A stretch of DNA of 64,000 nt, taken from the NCBI RefSeq assembly GCF_013185195.1, contig NZ_JAAZWC010000001.1, forward strand, positions 370,709-434,708. The letters run 5' to 3'. A program made the translations under genes and the position numbers. Positions 27,535-35,960 of this stretch are shown one piece after another (position 1 is the stretch's first letter; every line of letters begins with the position of its first letter). The DNA is from Saccharibacillus qingshengii (GTDB lineage Bacteria > Bacillota > Bacilli > Paenibacillales > Paenibacillaceae). The notes beneath the pieces were generated by a model that searched no databases, was not told the DNA's origin, and saw only the letters and a program-made list of their open reading frames with translations.

Positions 27535-27544
27535 TTAACCAAAG
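27535..27544. promoter_or_regulatory. Possible PucR-box half site
   Basis: On the minus strand CTTTGGTTAA, matching the core CNTTGGTTAA of the Bacillus PucR box (WWWCNTTGGTTAA, from memory) once the preceding C is included; the three upstream A/T positions do not match. It abuts the pucR ribosome-binding site in the pucF-pucR intergenic region, where autoregulation would be expected. Confidence 0.4.
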
Positions 27545-27556
27545 GGGCACGAAATC

Positions 27557-29191
27557 ATGAAATTGGATGACCTGTTGAAGCTGCCCGTATTTGACGGAAC
27601 TGCCATCGCTGCGGGAGCAAAAGGCGTGAATCGGGAAGTGTTGACCGTAAATATGATGGACGCTCCCGATATCATTCCCTATTTGAAAAGAAACGAACTG
27701 CTCATTACCACCGCTTTTCATTTCAAAGACGATCTGCCTTCCCTGCTCGAACTAATCCGGGAAATGGGCCGTCAGGAATGCGCCGCACTCGGCATCAAAA
27801 GCAAGCGGTACCTCGGCAGTATTCCGGAAACGGCGGCGAAGCTTGCGGACGAACTGCATCTGCCGCTGCTGGAGCTTCCGCCCGAGCCTTCGCTTGGCGA
27901 TATCGTCAACAAGTCGCTGAGCCATATCCTCGATGTGCGGACAACGGAACTGCATAACGCCATGCAGACGCACCGGCAGTTCACCCAGCAGATCATGAGC
28001 GGACAAGGGATCCCCAAACTGCTGGACCAGCTGTCCGCTCTGCTTCACCTGCCCGTTCTGCTGCTCGGCCCCTATCTTCAGCCCCTGTTCGGCCGTTTCC
28101 CGCACGTGTCCACCGCCGGCAGACTGGAAGCACTGCTCGCCGGAGGAAGCCGGTTCCACACGGCGCCTTCGATTTACTCCGCGTTTTCCCTGCTCGACGG
28201 CGGCCGCGAGACGCTGACGCTGTTCCCGGTCTATACGCATAAGCAGCTGCATTATTTGTGTATCGCCGGTACGCTCCCCCCTTCCGACCGTTCGGGTATC
28301 CTCACCATCGAGCAGGCGACCAACGTCATCGCGTTCGAACTCATGAAAGACAATGCGCTCAAACAGAACCGCCGCCGCATCCAGAACGAATTTTTTGCCA
28401 ACTTTATCGGAGGATCGTTCTCGGGCAGCGAAGAAATTGCCAGCCGCGGACGGGAGTTCGGACTGTCCGGCGACCAGCGTTACATCTGCGCAGTCGGCAA
28501 ACTCGGCGGCACGGACAAAACCACTTCGTTCGTCCAATACAAAGCCGAGCAGGACCGGATCGCCGAACATCTCGAAGCCGAGCTGGTTCACTTTCCCCAT
28601 TCGGTTCATCTGTTTATCCATGACCGCGCCTATGTGCTGCTGATGCCGCTTGCCGAAGAATGGAAAATGGTCGAGCCGTCTTTTGTCGCCCTGCTCGAAC
28701 GGCTGCAGCAGCGGATCGCGGCGCATGACGCTTCGGAGCTGTCGTTCGGCTTCAGCAGCTACGCCCAGCCGCTTGTACATGTTCCCGTCTCCTACAAAGA
28801 AGCGAACGAAGCGCTGTATTTCGGAGGCATGGCCGGCAAGTCCAAGTTCATCGAACTGTACCAGCCCAAAGAAGTTCCCGAAATTCTGCGCATGATCCCG
28901 TACGAACACCTGTACAAATTTTATGCCGACACGATGCAGGGCTTCACCGACGAGACGCTCAAAGACCATCAGATGCTGCTGCAGACGCTGTCCGTTTATC
29001 TGGAGACGCACTGCCAGCTCGCCGAGACGGCCAAACGGCTGTACATCCATCGCAATACGGTCATCTACCGACTGGAAAAATGCGAGGAGATTATCGGCCG
29101 CAGCCTGAAAGATCCGGAAGAAACGCTGCGACTGCGCATGGCATTCCGGATCAAGGCGCTGCTGCCGGAAAGCGGACTGTCGGAGAAATAA
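27557..29191 (+). CDS. pucR: PucR-family regulator of purine catabolism
   Basis: 544 residues with the standard PucR layout: N-terminal PucR domain (about 1-125, LKLPVFDGTAIAAGAKG, ELLITTAFHFKDD), a middle CdaR GGDEF-like region, and a C-terminal helix-turn-helix (about 480-540, CQLAETAKRLYIHRNTVIYRL). It should activate ureide-degradation genes when purine breakdown products are present. AAAGGGG precedes the ATG. It is divergent from pucF-pucG and is followed by a bidirectional terminator. Confidence 0.94.
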   Translation: MKLDDLLKLPVFDGTAIAAGAKGVNREVLTVNMMDAPDIIPYLKRNELLITTAFHFKDDLPSLLELIREMGRQECAALGIKSKRYLGSIPETAAKLADELHLPLLELPPEPSLGDIVNKSLSHILDVRTTELHNAMQTHRQFTQQIMSGQGIPKLLDQLSALLHLPVLLLGPYLQPLFGRFPHVSTAGRLEALLAGGSRFHTAPSIYSAFSLLDGGRETLTLFPVYTHKQLHYLCIAGTLPPSDRSGILTIEQATNVIAFELMKDNALKQNRRRIQNEFFANFIGGSFSGSEEIASRGREFGLSGDQRYICAVGKLGGTDKTTSFVQYKAEQDRIAEHLEAELVHFPHSVHLFIHDRAYVLLMPLAEEWKMVEPSFVALLERLQQRIAAHDASELSFGFSSYAQPLVHVPVSYKEANEALYFGGMAGKSKFIELYQPKEVPEILRMIPYEHLYKFYADTMQGFTDETLKDHQMLLQTLSVYLETHCQLAETAKRLYIHRNTVIYRLEKCEEIIGRSLKDPEETLRLRMAFRIKALLPESGLSEK

Positions 29192-29222
29192 AGACCTCTC
29201 CAAGATGGAAAGCGGTATACGC

Positions 29223-29264
29223 AAAAAGATCGTTCGCCCAGTTAACGGGAAAACGATCTTTTTT
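29223..29264. terminator. Bidirectional terminator between pucR and the next gene
   Basis: AAAAAGATCGTT (29223-29234) pairs with AACGATCTTTTT (29252-29263). A-rich and T-rich arms let it serve pucR on the plus strand and the converging gene at 29288-29827. Confidence 0.9.
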
Positions 29265-29287
29265 GTACGCGGACTGCCGTGATTCTT

Positions 29288-29827
29288 TTATTTCAAAACT
29301 TCGCCTTCCCTCTCTCCCTGCATCAACTTGTTCGCAAGCTCCAGCGCCTGCTGCCAATTCTGCGCCGGAGCGGTGACCATCGTGCCCGATTCGCTGCTCC
29401 ATCCCTGTCCGCCGCCGCTCTCGTCGAACACGTTGATCGATACCTGCCGCATATCCGAATCCGTATACAAACTGCCGTACGTGACCGTGTGCAGGCCCTC
29501 GTCGTCAAAATAATCGTATACGATCAGACGGTCGACAGCGCTGCCGCCGAGTCCGACTTCGACTTTTTTGCGCTCCGCAGGCACTTCCGGCACTTCGCCT
29601 TCGATGTCGATCGTACCAACGAAGCGCGGAACGCCGCGCCAACTGCGCCAAATGTCGCCTTCGATGTTGACCCGCACAAGCTGGGTTTCCTCGGTCAGTT
29701 CTTCGCCCAAGCGGTATTTGACACCCTGCACATCCAGATCGACCGATCTCGGCCCATAGACCCATAGCAACGCCCCGGTGACGGCCCCGACGATCAGTAA
29801 GGCGAGCAGTATGTTTCTTGGTTTCAT
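29288..29827 (-). CDS. Membrane-anchored protein of unknown function
   Basis: 179 residues. MKPRNILLALLIVGAVTGALLWVYG is a single N-terminal membrane helix without a lipobox; the rest is a soluble, beta-rich extracytoplasmic domain (DLDVQGVKYRLGEEL, DRLIVYDYFDDEGLHTVTYGS, QVSINVFDESG). I do not recognise the family. The ATG at 29827 overlaps the TGA of the 54-residue gene upstream, which favours it over the in-frame TTG at 29836. It is the last gene of a three-gene operon. A surface or envelope role follows only from topology. Confidence 0.75.
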   Translation of the reverse strand: MKPRNILLALLIVGAVTGALLWVYGPRSVDLDVQGVKYRLGEELTEETQLVRVNIEGDIWRSWRGVPRFVGTIDIEGEVPEVPAERKKVEVGLGGSAVDRLIVYDYFDDEGLHTVTYGSLYTDSDMRQVSINVFDESGGGQGWSSESGTMVTAPAQNWQQALELANKLMQGEREGEVLK

Positions 29828-29988
29828 GACTCCCAATAAACCTCCGTTTCTCCGATGCGTATTTCTATGCCCGGCTCGGCGCGAAAACGAATCAGGCGCT
29901 CCGTCTCGATCAACGCTTCGTCATTCGCCGGTTCGACCGCGGCCGGCAGATGGCGGCGGGGCATGCGGCGTATATTGAGCTTCTGCAT
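29824..29988 (-). CDS. Small 54-residue protein of unknown function
   Basis: Short frame MQKLNIRRMPRRHL to ETEVYWES. Support: GGGAG lies 7 bases before the ATG; the frame ends in a TGA that overlaps the ATG of the following membrane-protein gene; and it begins only 30 bases after the preceding gene. The N terminus is basic, the C terminus acidic and beta-like. No membrane helix and no recognised family. Coupling to the membrane protein suggests a shared role or a translational lead function. Confidence 0.6.
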   Translation of the reverse strand: MQKLNIRRMPRRHLPAAVEPANDEALIETERLIRFRAEPGIEIRIGETEVYWES

Positions 29989-30018
29989 AAATTCACTCCC
30001 GAATCGTTAGTCTTCTTG

Positions 30019-30495
30019 TTAAGGTCCTGGCGTCGGCCAGTGAAAACCGCCCAGCCCGTAAGCGGAACGGACCGTACACTCATACGCATCCGCGTCGAAA
30101 TAAAACGGACCGAGGTCGGGCAGGGGCGTCACTGTCTCCGGTGCATCCCCGGCGCTTTGCAGTCCGAAGTCGTGCCAGACGAACTGCGAATCCCGGCGTT
30201 CGATCCGCAGCGACACCGTTCCGCAGCCGAGATCCCCGCACGCCGGACATAGATACAGCGCACGCCGGCCGTCGGGAAAATCGGCGTTTTCGAGCAGCAG
30301 CAGTTTCCCGATCTGCTCGCGCTGGAACGTCTCCGGCCCGAATCCGAGGCAGCCGATATCGTCCATATGCGGATACTGCCGCAGCACCTCGTCGTACAAC
30401 CGTTTCCCGTCGATCCGGAAATCCCCGTACTCGAACGTACAAGGGAAGCCGGTCCGCTGCTGCTTGTGCACGCTCAATACCGATACTTGAGACAT
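30019..30495 (-). CDS. Conserved protein with CPxCGDxGCG motif, unknown function
   Basis: 158 residues starting MSQVSVLSVHK at 30495, preceded by AGGAGG. The middle contains LYLCPACGDLGCGTVSLRIE, three Cys in a small zinc-knuckle-like arrangement, between a basic N-terminal half and an aromatic-rich C-terminal half (WHDFGLQS, PFYFDADAYE). I do not recognise a characterised family. It is the first gene of the operon with the small protein and the membrane protein. A metal-binding role is inference from the Cys pattern. Confidence 0.75.
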   Translation of the reverse strand: MSQVSVLSVHKQQRTGFPCTFEYGDFRIDGKRLYDEVLRQYPHMDDIGCLGFGPETFQREQIGKLLLLENADFPDGRRALYLCPACGDLGCGTVSLRIERRDSQFVWHDFGLQSAGDAPETVTPLPDLGPFYFDADAYECTVRSAYGLGGFHWPTPGP

Positions 30496-30662
30496 TGACA
30501 CTCCTCCTTCGGAAATCCTTTTTATAAAAAGACGGCTGCCCAACCTAAATAGTTACGCTTTTGTCGTATAACTCGCCAACCGTTCAAAAAAACCTTCAAC
30601 TATGTTTTAATAGAGAGAGATACAAGTCAGGGAAATTCGACGGTTAAGGAGTGTATACATAT

Positions 30663-31067
30663 ATGGAAGTTTCACGCTTTCTGCTGTCCAAAGACAAAGT
30701 CAAGTATATCCCCTCTTCCGCCACGATGATGGAAGCGATGGATCTGCTGGAAGAAAATCATTACTCCGCAGTCCCGATCATCGACGAGCAGGGCCGCTAC
30801 GTCGGCACGCTGTCCGAAGGCGATCTGCTGTGGAAGCTCAAGCACACGTTCAATTTCGACCTGTCGACGATGGCCGAAGTGCCGCTGAGCAGCATCAAGC
30901 TGTATCGGCATAACGAATCGGTTGTCATCGACGCGGATATGGAAGACATGCTCACGCTCGCGGCCGATCAGAACTTCGTTCCGGTCACCGACCACGAAGG
31001 CATCTTCCTCGGCATTATCCGGCGCCGGGACATTATCAATTATTACAACGACGGGATCATGGACTAG
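30663..31067 (+). CDS. CBS-domain-pair protein
   Basis: 134 residues made of two tandem CBS motifs (VKYIPSSATMMEAMDLLEENHYSAVPIIDEQGRYVGTLSEGDL and the second ending VPVTDHEGIFLGIIRRRDI). Such stand-alone pairs bind adenine nucleotides, including AMP, ATP or c-di-AMP, and act as sensors. ATG at 30663 is 11 bases after AAGGAG; a GTG at 30651 lies inside that site. It is a single-gene unit closed by a terminator, so the partner is not shown by context. Confidence 0.88.
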   Translation: MEVSRFLLSKDKVKYIPSSATMMEAMDLLEENHYSAVPIIDEQGRYVGTLSEGDLLWKLKHTFNFDLSTMAEVPLSSIKLYRHNESVVIDADMEDMLTLAADQNFVPVTDHEGIFLGIIRRRDIINYYNDGIMD

Positions 31068-31101
31068 TCCCTTGACCCAGATAAAAGCAAGGTTACGCAC
31101 C

Positions 31102-31154
31102 AAAAAAAGCTTTCCGAACCGTCTGCCGAGGCAGATGGACGGAAAGCTTTTTTT
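31102..31154. terminator. Bidirectional terminator between the CBS gene and yitJ
   Basis: A 15-base perfect stem, AAAAAAAGCTTTCCG (31102-31116) with CGGAAAGCTTTTTTT (31140-31154), plus an inner GTCTGCC/GGCAGAT hairpin. T runs exist on both strands and the flanking genes converge. Confidence 0.93.
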
Positions 31155-31185
31155 GAGGATATCGATAGAGAAAATGTCGATTCAT

Positions 31186-33093
31186 TCACTGGACCAATCG
31201 CGATTTGCTCAGCGCCCGCTTGGCCGCAGCTTCGTGCACGTACCGCGTCAGCTCCGCCGACTGCTCGTAGCGCAGGAACGGAGTCATAATATAGACACCG
31301 CCGAAGTATTCCAGAATAGCATCGATCAGCGAACGCGAGATCGCCATGCCTTCTTGCATCGCGGCTTCCTTGTCGTGTTCGTGCCGCTGCATCCGTTCGA
31401 GGATCTCGTCCGTCAGACGGATACCCGGCACTTCGTTATGCAGGAAAGCCGCATTCTGCGCACTGATCAGCGGCATGACGCCGATGAAGATCTGCTGCTT
31501 CAAATGCTTGGTCGCATGGTACAATTCCTCGATTCGGCGCTCGTCGTAGACCGGCTGGGTCATGAAATAATCCGCGCCGGCCGCAATCTTCTTCTCCAGA
31601 CGCTGCACGCTTTTATCCAGATGGCGCCCGTTGGGGTCAAAAGCGGCGCCGACGGAGAAGTTGGCCCGAAGACCCAGCGAACGGCCCGACGGCAGACGGC
31701 CTTCGTTGAACTGTTTGCACAGCTTGATCAGATCGAACGAGTTGTAATCGTAGACCGAAGTCGCGCCCGGCACGTCGCCGACCTTGGACGGATCGCCGGT
31801 AATCGCGATCATCTGGTTGATACCGGAAGCGGCAAGCCCCATCAGATGCGACTGCAGACCAATCATGTTCCGGTCACGGCAGGCGACGTGGACAAGCGGC
31901 TTGACCCCGTATTTCTCCTTGACGACCGAAGCGAGCGATTCATTGGCGATCCGCGGGCTGGCCAGCGAGTTGTCGGCCATGGTCAGCGCGTCGATCCCCG
32001 CTTCCTTGAGCGCCTGCACACCTTTGAAGAATCCTTCCGTCCGCAGGGTGCGCGGCGGGTCGAGTTCGACAATGACCGAATGGTCTTTGGCGGCAGCGGC
32101 TGTGTGGAACGGAATCTCGGCAGGCGGACCGCCTTCCGAACCGGCCAGCTCTTCGGCTTTATCCCGGACTTCGATCCGGCCGAACGGAACGGGCTCGGCA
32201 TCGTCAGCCCGTTCCGTCGTCTTCTCGGTAATCGGAGCCGCGCCTTTGACCGCTTCCACCATCGCCGCGACATGCTCCGGCGTGGTCCCGCAGCAGCCGC
32301 CGATCAAGCGGACGCCTTCTCCGCGCAGTTCCAGTGCGCTGCGGCCGAAGTAATCGGCTCCCGAACGATAGCGCAGACGCCCTTCGTTATACTCCGGCAG
32401 ACCCGCATTCGGGTAGGCCGACAGAAACGCATGCTTGGGAAGCGGGACCTGCTTGAGGTAACGGGTCATATGGAATGGACCGAGCCGGCAGTTGAGACCG
32501 ACGACATCCGCACCGAGTCCTTCGAGAATCGCAAACATCTCGGTCAGCGTGCTGCCGTCCTGCAGAAACCCCGAATCCTGGGTCGATACCTGTGCGACGA
32601 TCGGCAGATCGGTCTTCTGCCGTGCCAGCGCAAGCGTGGCCCGCAGTTCTTCCGGATCGTAGAACGTCTCGAGCAGCAGCCCGTCCACGCCTTCGCTGAG
32701 CAAAGACTCGATCTGGCGTTCGTTGCTGCGTTTGATCTCGCCAAGCGTCACTTCTCCCGGCTTCGTGCTTCGAATGCCGCCGATCGTACCCAGCACATAA
32801 GCGCCGGTTCCTTCCGCGGCCGAGCGGGCCAACCGGGCTCCCGCCCGGTTGATCGCTTCCAGCTCGTATTCCAGATTATAACGCTTCAGCTTGTGGTCGT
32901 TCGCCGCATACGTATTGGTCTGGATCACTTCGGCGCCTGCGCCGAGATACGCCTGGTGGATCTGGCGTACCTGCTCGGGCCGTGTCAGGTTCAGCTCTTC
33001 GAAACAGCGGTCGATGCCGTTCAAGTACAGCAGCGTGCCCATCGCGCCGTCGGCGACGAGGACTCTTGTTCGCAGTTCGTCGAGCAGGCCCAT
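31186..33093 (-). CDS. yitJ: Bifunctional homocysteine S-methyltransferase / methylenetetrahydrofolate reductase
   Basis: 635 residues. The N-terminal half (about 1-300) is a zinc-dependent homocysteine S-methyltransferase (LVADGAMGTLLY, GLNCRLGP, RLIGGCCGTTPEH with the two adjacent Cys). The C-terminal half (about 325-615) is a methylenetetrahydrofolate reductase barrel (VIVELDPPRTL, ITGDPSKVGDVPG, FSVGAAFDPNGR, YFMTQPVYD). This is the YitJ arrangement of Bacillus (about 612 residues). The start overlaps the metE stop by one base, so metE and yitJ form a methyl-supply and methionine-synthesis operon. Confidence 0.94.
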   Translation of the reverse strand: MGLLDELRTRVLVADGAMGTLLYLNGIDRCFEELNLTRPEQVRQIHQAYLGAGAEVIQTNTYAANDHKLKRYNLEYELEAINRAGARLARSAAEGTGAYVLGTIGGIRSTKPGEVTLGEIKRSNERQIESLLSEGVDGLLLETFYDPEELRATLALARQKTDLPIVAQVSTQDSGFLQDGSTLTEMFAILEGLGADVVGLNCRLGPFHMTRYLKQVPLPKHAFLSAYPNAGLPEYNEGRLRYRSGADYFGRSALELRGEGVRLIGGCCGTTPEHVAAMVEAVKGAAPITEKTTERADDAEPVPFGRIEVRDKAEELAGSEGGPPAEIPFHTAAAAKDHSVIVELDPPRTLRTEGFFKGVQALKEAGIDALTMADNSLASPRIANESLASVVKEKYGVKPLVHVACRDRNMIGLQSHLMGLAASGINQMIAITGDPSKVGDVPGATSVYDYNSFDLIKLCKQFNEGRLPSGRSLGLRANFSVGAAFDPNGRHLDKSVQRLEKKIAAGADYFMTQPVYDERRIEELYHATKHLKQQIFIGVMPLISAQNAAFLHNEVPGIRLTDEILERMQRHEHDKEAAMQEGMAISRSLIDAILEYFGGVYIMTPFLRYEQSAELTRYVHEAAAKRALSKSRLVQ

Positions 33094-35531
33094 TAGATGC
33101 TGCCGCCGGCTGCTCCGGCGCCTCCTGCTGCTCCGGCCTTCGCGAACTGTTCACGCAGAGCGACCGCGGAAGCGACCATCGTTTTCAGGGAAGGAATGAC
33201 CTCTTCTTCGCGGCGAGTCTTGAGGCCGCAGTCCGGGTTGATCCAGAACTGGGCCGGATCGAGCACTTCCAGCGCACGCTGTGCGATCGATTCGATCTCG
33301 GACTGCTCCGGCAGACGCGGGCTGTGGATATCGAATACGCCAAGGCCGATGCCTTTGTCGTAAGTGCCGTCTTCGAATGCGGTCACCAGGTCGCCGTGGC
33401 TGCGTGCCGCTTCGATCGAGATCACATCGGCATCGAGATCGGAGATCGCCTGAATGATATCGCCGAATTCCGCATAGCACATATGGGTATGGATCTGCGT
33501 CTCGTCCTGTACGCTTGTCGTCGAAGCGCGGAATGCATACACCGCATCGTCGAGGTACGACTGCCAATCTTCCGGTTTGAGCGGAAGTCCTTCGCGCAGG
33601 GCAGGCTCGTCGACTTGGATCATGCCGATACCCGCTTCTTCCAGCGCGCTTACTTCGGAGCGGAGCGCCAGCGCGATCTGGTTCTGTACGACGGAGCGCG
33701 GCAGATCGTCACGCACGAACGACCAGTTGTAGATGGTGATCGGGCCTGTCAGCATGCCTTTGACCGGCTTGTCGGTCAGCGATTGGGCATACGCACTTTC
33801 CGTCACGGTCATCGGGCTGAGCAGCTTCACGTCTCCGTACAGGATCGGCGGCTTCACGCAGCGCGAACCGTACGACTGTACCCAGGCGAAGCCCGAAGTC
33901 GTGAATCCGGCCAGCTGCTCGCCGAAATACTCGACCATGTCGTTGCGTTCGAACTCGCCGTGCACCAGCACGTCGATACCGATTTCTTCCTGAATCCGGA
34001 TCCAGCGTTCCGTTTCGGCATGCAGGAATTCCACGTACTGCTCTTCGTTCCACTCGCCTTTTTTCCATTTGCTGCGGGCTTGGCGAACTTCCGTCGTCTG
34101 CGGCAGACTGCCGATGGTGGTTGTCGGCAGCAGCGGCAGCGGCCAATGCTTCGCCTGTACATCGCGGCGTACCGCATAAGGAGACAGTCTCTCCGGGCGG
34201 CGTGCGTCCAGCTTGCCCAGTGCGTCGCGGACCGATTCGTCATTGCGTTCCGGAGAAGCGTTCAGCGCGGCAACGGCATTGACGCTCTCAGCGATTTCGG
34301 CACTTACCGCTTCGGCACCTTCGTTCAGCGCTTTGACCAATACGGCGATTTCCGTCAGTTTCTCGTCGGCGAAGCTCAGGCCGTCGCGGATCTTGCTCTC
34401 GAGTGCCTGTTCGCTGCGTGTCGTAACCGGTACATGCAGCAGGCTCGACGAAGGCTGCACGAACAATTCTTTCGGCTGTGCGGCCTGCTGGATCCGTCCC
34501 AGCAGATCAAGTTTCACCTGCAGGTCCGAACGCCAGATATTGCGGCCGTCGATCACGCCGGCACCGAGGATTTTGTCCTGCGGGAAACCGTGCTGCTCGA
34601 GAGCGGCAAGGTTGCGTCCCCGGTCATGCACGAAGTCGAGACCGATCGCCTGGACCGGCAGCTGCACGATTTCTTCGTAGCGCGATACCGATTCGAAGTA
34701 TGTCTGCAGCAGGATGTTCAGTTCCGGCGCCGCGGCGCGGAAAGCGGCATAGACTTTGTTGAGCCGGGCGATATCTTCGTCGCTTGTCTCCAGTACGAGA
34801 ATCGGCTCGTCGATCTGTACCCATGCGGCTCCGGCTTCGCTCAGTTCTTTCAAGACTTGGGCATACAGCGGAATGAGTTGATCCAGCAGCGTGTCGAATT
34901 TGCCTTCTTCGATGCCGCGTGCAAGTTTGAGCAGCGTCAGCGGGCCTACGATGACCGGTTTGCCGTCGATCCCCAGCTCTTCCTTCGCTTCAAGGTAGAA
35001 AGCCAGCGGGCGGTTAACCGTGAGCTTCGGTGTCAGGCCTTGAAGTTCCGGTACGATATAATGGTAGTTCGTATCGAACCATTTGGTCATTGGGGAAGCA
35101 GCGAACGCTTTGGTTCCGCGGGCTACGGCGAAGTAAGCATCGAGGCCGTAAGCGCCGTTCTCGCCCGGAGCGAAAATTTTCGCTTCGGCATCCGCCGATG
35201 CGGCCGCTTCTTCGTCATGCGAGCCTGTCGCGCAGTTGCAGTTCTCATCGTGTTCAGCCGTATTGGCTCCGCCGGTAAAACGCTGCGGAATGAGGCCGAA
35301 GGTAAACGCCGTGTCGAGTACATGATCGTAGAGCGAGAAGTCGCCGACCGGAATCAGTTCCGTTTGCAGGTTGCGCTGTTTTTTCAGGTACTCCAACCGC
35401 AGTTTTTTCGTTTCGCTTTCCAGCTCGGCCGCGTCGATCTTACCGGACCAATGAGCCTCCAGCAGTTTTTTCCATTCCCGTTTCTCGCCGATTCTCGGAT
35501 ACCCCAAATTCGAACTTTTCGCTTGACTCAT
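33093..35531 (-). CDS. metE: Cobalamin-independent methionine synthase
   Basis: 812 residues, longer than the usual 750-760. It transfers the methyl group of methyltetrahydropteroyl-polyglutamate to homocysteine. [16 protein letters not shown] opens the N-terminal barrel; the catalytic zinc site in the C-terminal barrel shows [12 protein letters not shown] and NPDCGLKTR. The extra length is mainly an acidic insertion at about residues 88-127 with two His and two Cys (H94, C98, C100, H105), where most MetE proteins pass directly to the [10 protein letters not shown] segment, plus an Ala/Gly-rich tail. The start follows GAGAGGAAG. A consensus-like promoter lies 75-100 bases upstream. Confidence 0.95.
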   Translation of the reverse strand: MSQAKSSNLGYPRIGEKREWKKLLEAHWSGKIDAAELESETKKLRLEYLKKQRNLQTELIPVGDFSLYDHVLDTAFTFGLIPQRFTGGANTAEHDENCNCATGSHDEEAAASADAEAKIFAPGENGAYGLDAYFAVARGTKAFAASPMTKWFDTNYHYIVPELQGLTPKLTVNRPLAFYLEAKEELGIDGKPVIVGPLTLLKLARGIEEGKFDTLLDQLIPLYAQVLKELSEAGAAWVQIDEPILVLETSDEDIARLNKVYAAFRAAAPELNILLQTYFESVSRYEEIVQLPVQAIGLDFVHDRGRNLAALEQHGFPQDKILGAGVIDGRNIWRSDLQVKLDLLGRIQQAAQPKELFVQPSSSLLHVPVTTRSEQALESKIRDGLSFADEKLTEIAVLVKALNEGAEAVSAEIAESVNAVAALNASPERNDESVRDALGKLDARRPERLSPYAVRRDVQAKHWPLPLLPTTTIGSLPQTTEVRQARSKWKKGEWNEEQYVEFLHAETERWIRIQEEIGIDVLVHGEFERNDMVEYFGEQLAGFTTSGFAWVQSYGSRCVKPPILYGDVKLLSPMTVTESAYAQSLTDKPVKGMLTGPITIYNWSFVRDDLPRSVVQNQIALALRSEVSALEEAGIGMIQVDEPALREGLPLKPEDWQSYLDDAVYAFRASTTSVQDETQIHTHMCYAEFGDIIQAISDLDADVISIEAARSHGDLVTAFEDGTYDKGIGLGVFDIHSPRLPEQSEIESIAQRALEVLDPAQFWINPDCGLKTRREEEVIPSLKTMVASAVALREQFAKAGAAGGAGAAGGSI

Positions 35532-35602
35532 ATTAATCTTCCTCTCTGTCGGTTATTGGGAGGTACCTGCCTTCCGGCGGCCCGTCCTGGACTTTGAGTA
35601 TG

Positions 35603-35632
35603 ATCATAGGTCAGCGTGCGGCGAAGTGTCAA
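35603..35632 (-). promoter_or_regulatory. Sigma-A promoter of metE-yitJ
   Basis: On the minus strand TTGACA (35627-35632) and TATGAT (35603-35608) with an 18-base spacer. The implied leader is about 65 bases, too short for an S-box, T-box or cobalamin riboswitch between this promoter and metE. Confidence 0.72.
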
Positions 35633-35906
35633 TCGGCTGCGGAAGCTGTTCAACAGGGGTTATAGGCAAATTCCATGTTCAGCCCTCGGAATTACCGATA
35701 ACGGAAATAAGCCGCTTTTGGCGCCTTTGACCTGCAATCCCTTGCCCTGTAAGGTTTCTCCCACCTGATCGTCTCCCGAATCCTCCAATCCCGTTTGTCT
35801 GTCTATATCCTCAGGCTATGGCTTACTATAGCAAAGACGCATAAGCCGATTCGGGCTTTGCCCCGGCGATTCGCGCTGTCGGGCCTCCCTCTACGCTTGA
35901 AGAACC
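35633..35906. other. 274-base region before the metE promoter, function not assigned
   Basis: Lies between the terminator of the large signalling gene and the metE promoter. The minus strand is purine-rich with G clusters. I looked for S-box, T-box, cobalamin, glycine and c-di-GMP riboswitch cores and saw none convincing. A possible -10 (TATAGT on the minus strand, near 35824-35829) has no good -35. No gene with start and ribosome-binding site is visible. Confidence 0.4.
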
Positions 35907-35951
35907 AAAAAAGACGCGCCGACAAAGAGTCTTCCTCTCTGTGTGCGCGTC
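35907..35951 (-). terminator. Terminator after the kinase-GGDEF gene
   Basis: On the minus strand GACGCGC pairs with GCGCGTC around an inner AGAG/CTCT-rich arm and runs into six T (35907-35912). It is 10 bases beyond the stop codon. Confidence 0.88.
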
Positions 35952-35960
35952 CTGCCGGAC

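Noticed and set aside
30922..35597. Very long open frames on the plus strand opposite yitJ and metE
   Set aside because: They mirror two well-identified enzymes, show arginine/histidine-rich composition typical of antisense reading in GC-rich genes, and have no ribosome-binding sites.
35680..35805. A 41-codon stop-free stretch on the minus strand ahead of metE
   Set aside because: No start codon or ribosome-binding site; such length is expected by chance at this base composition.
35532..35906. S-box, T-box or cobalamin riboswitch before metE
   Set aside because: None of the conserved cores could be found on the minus strand, and the likely promoter leaves only about 65 bases of leader.
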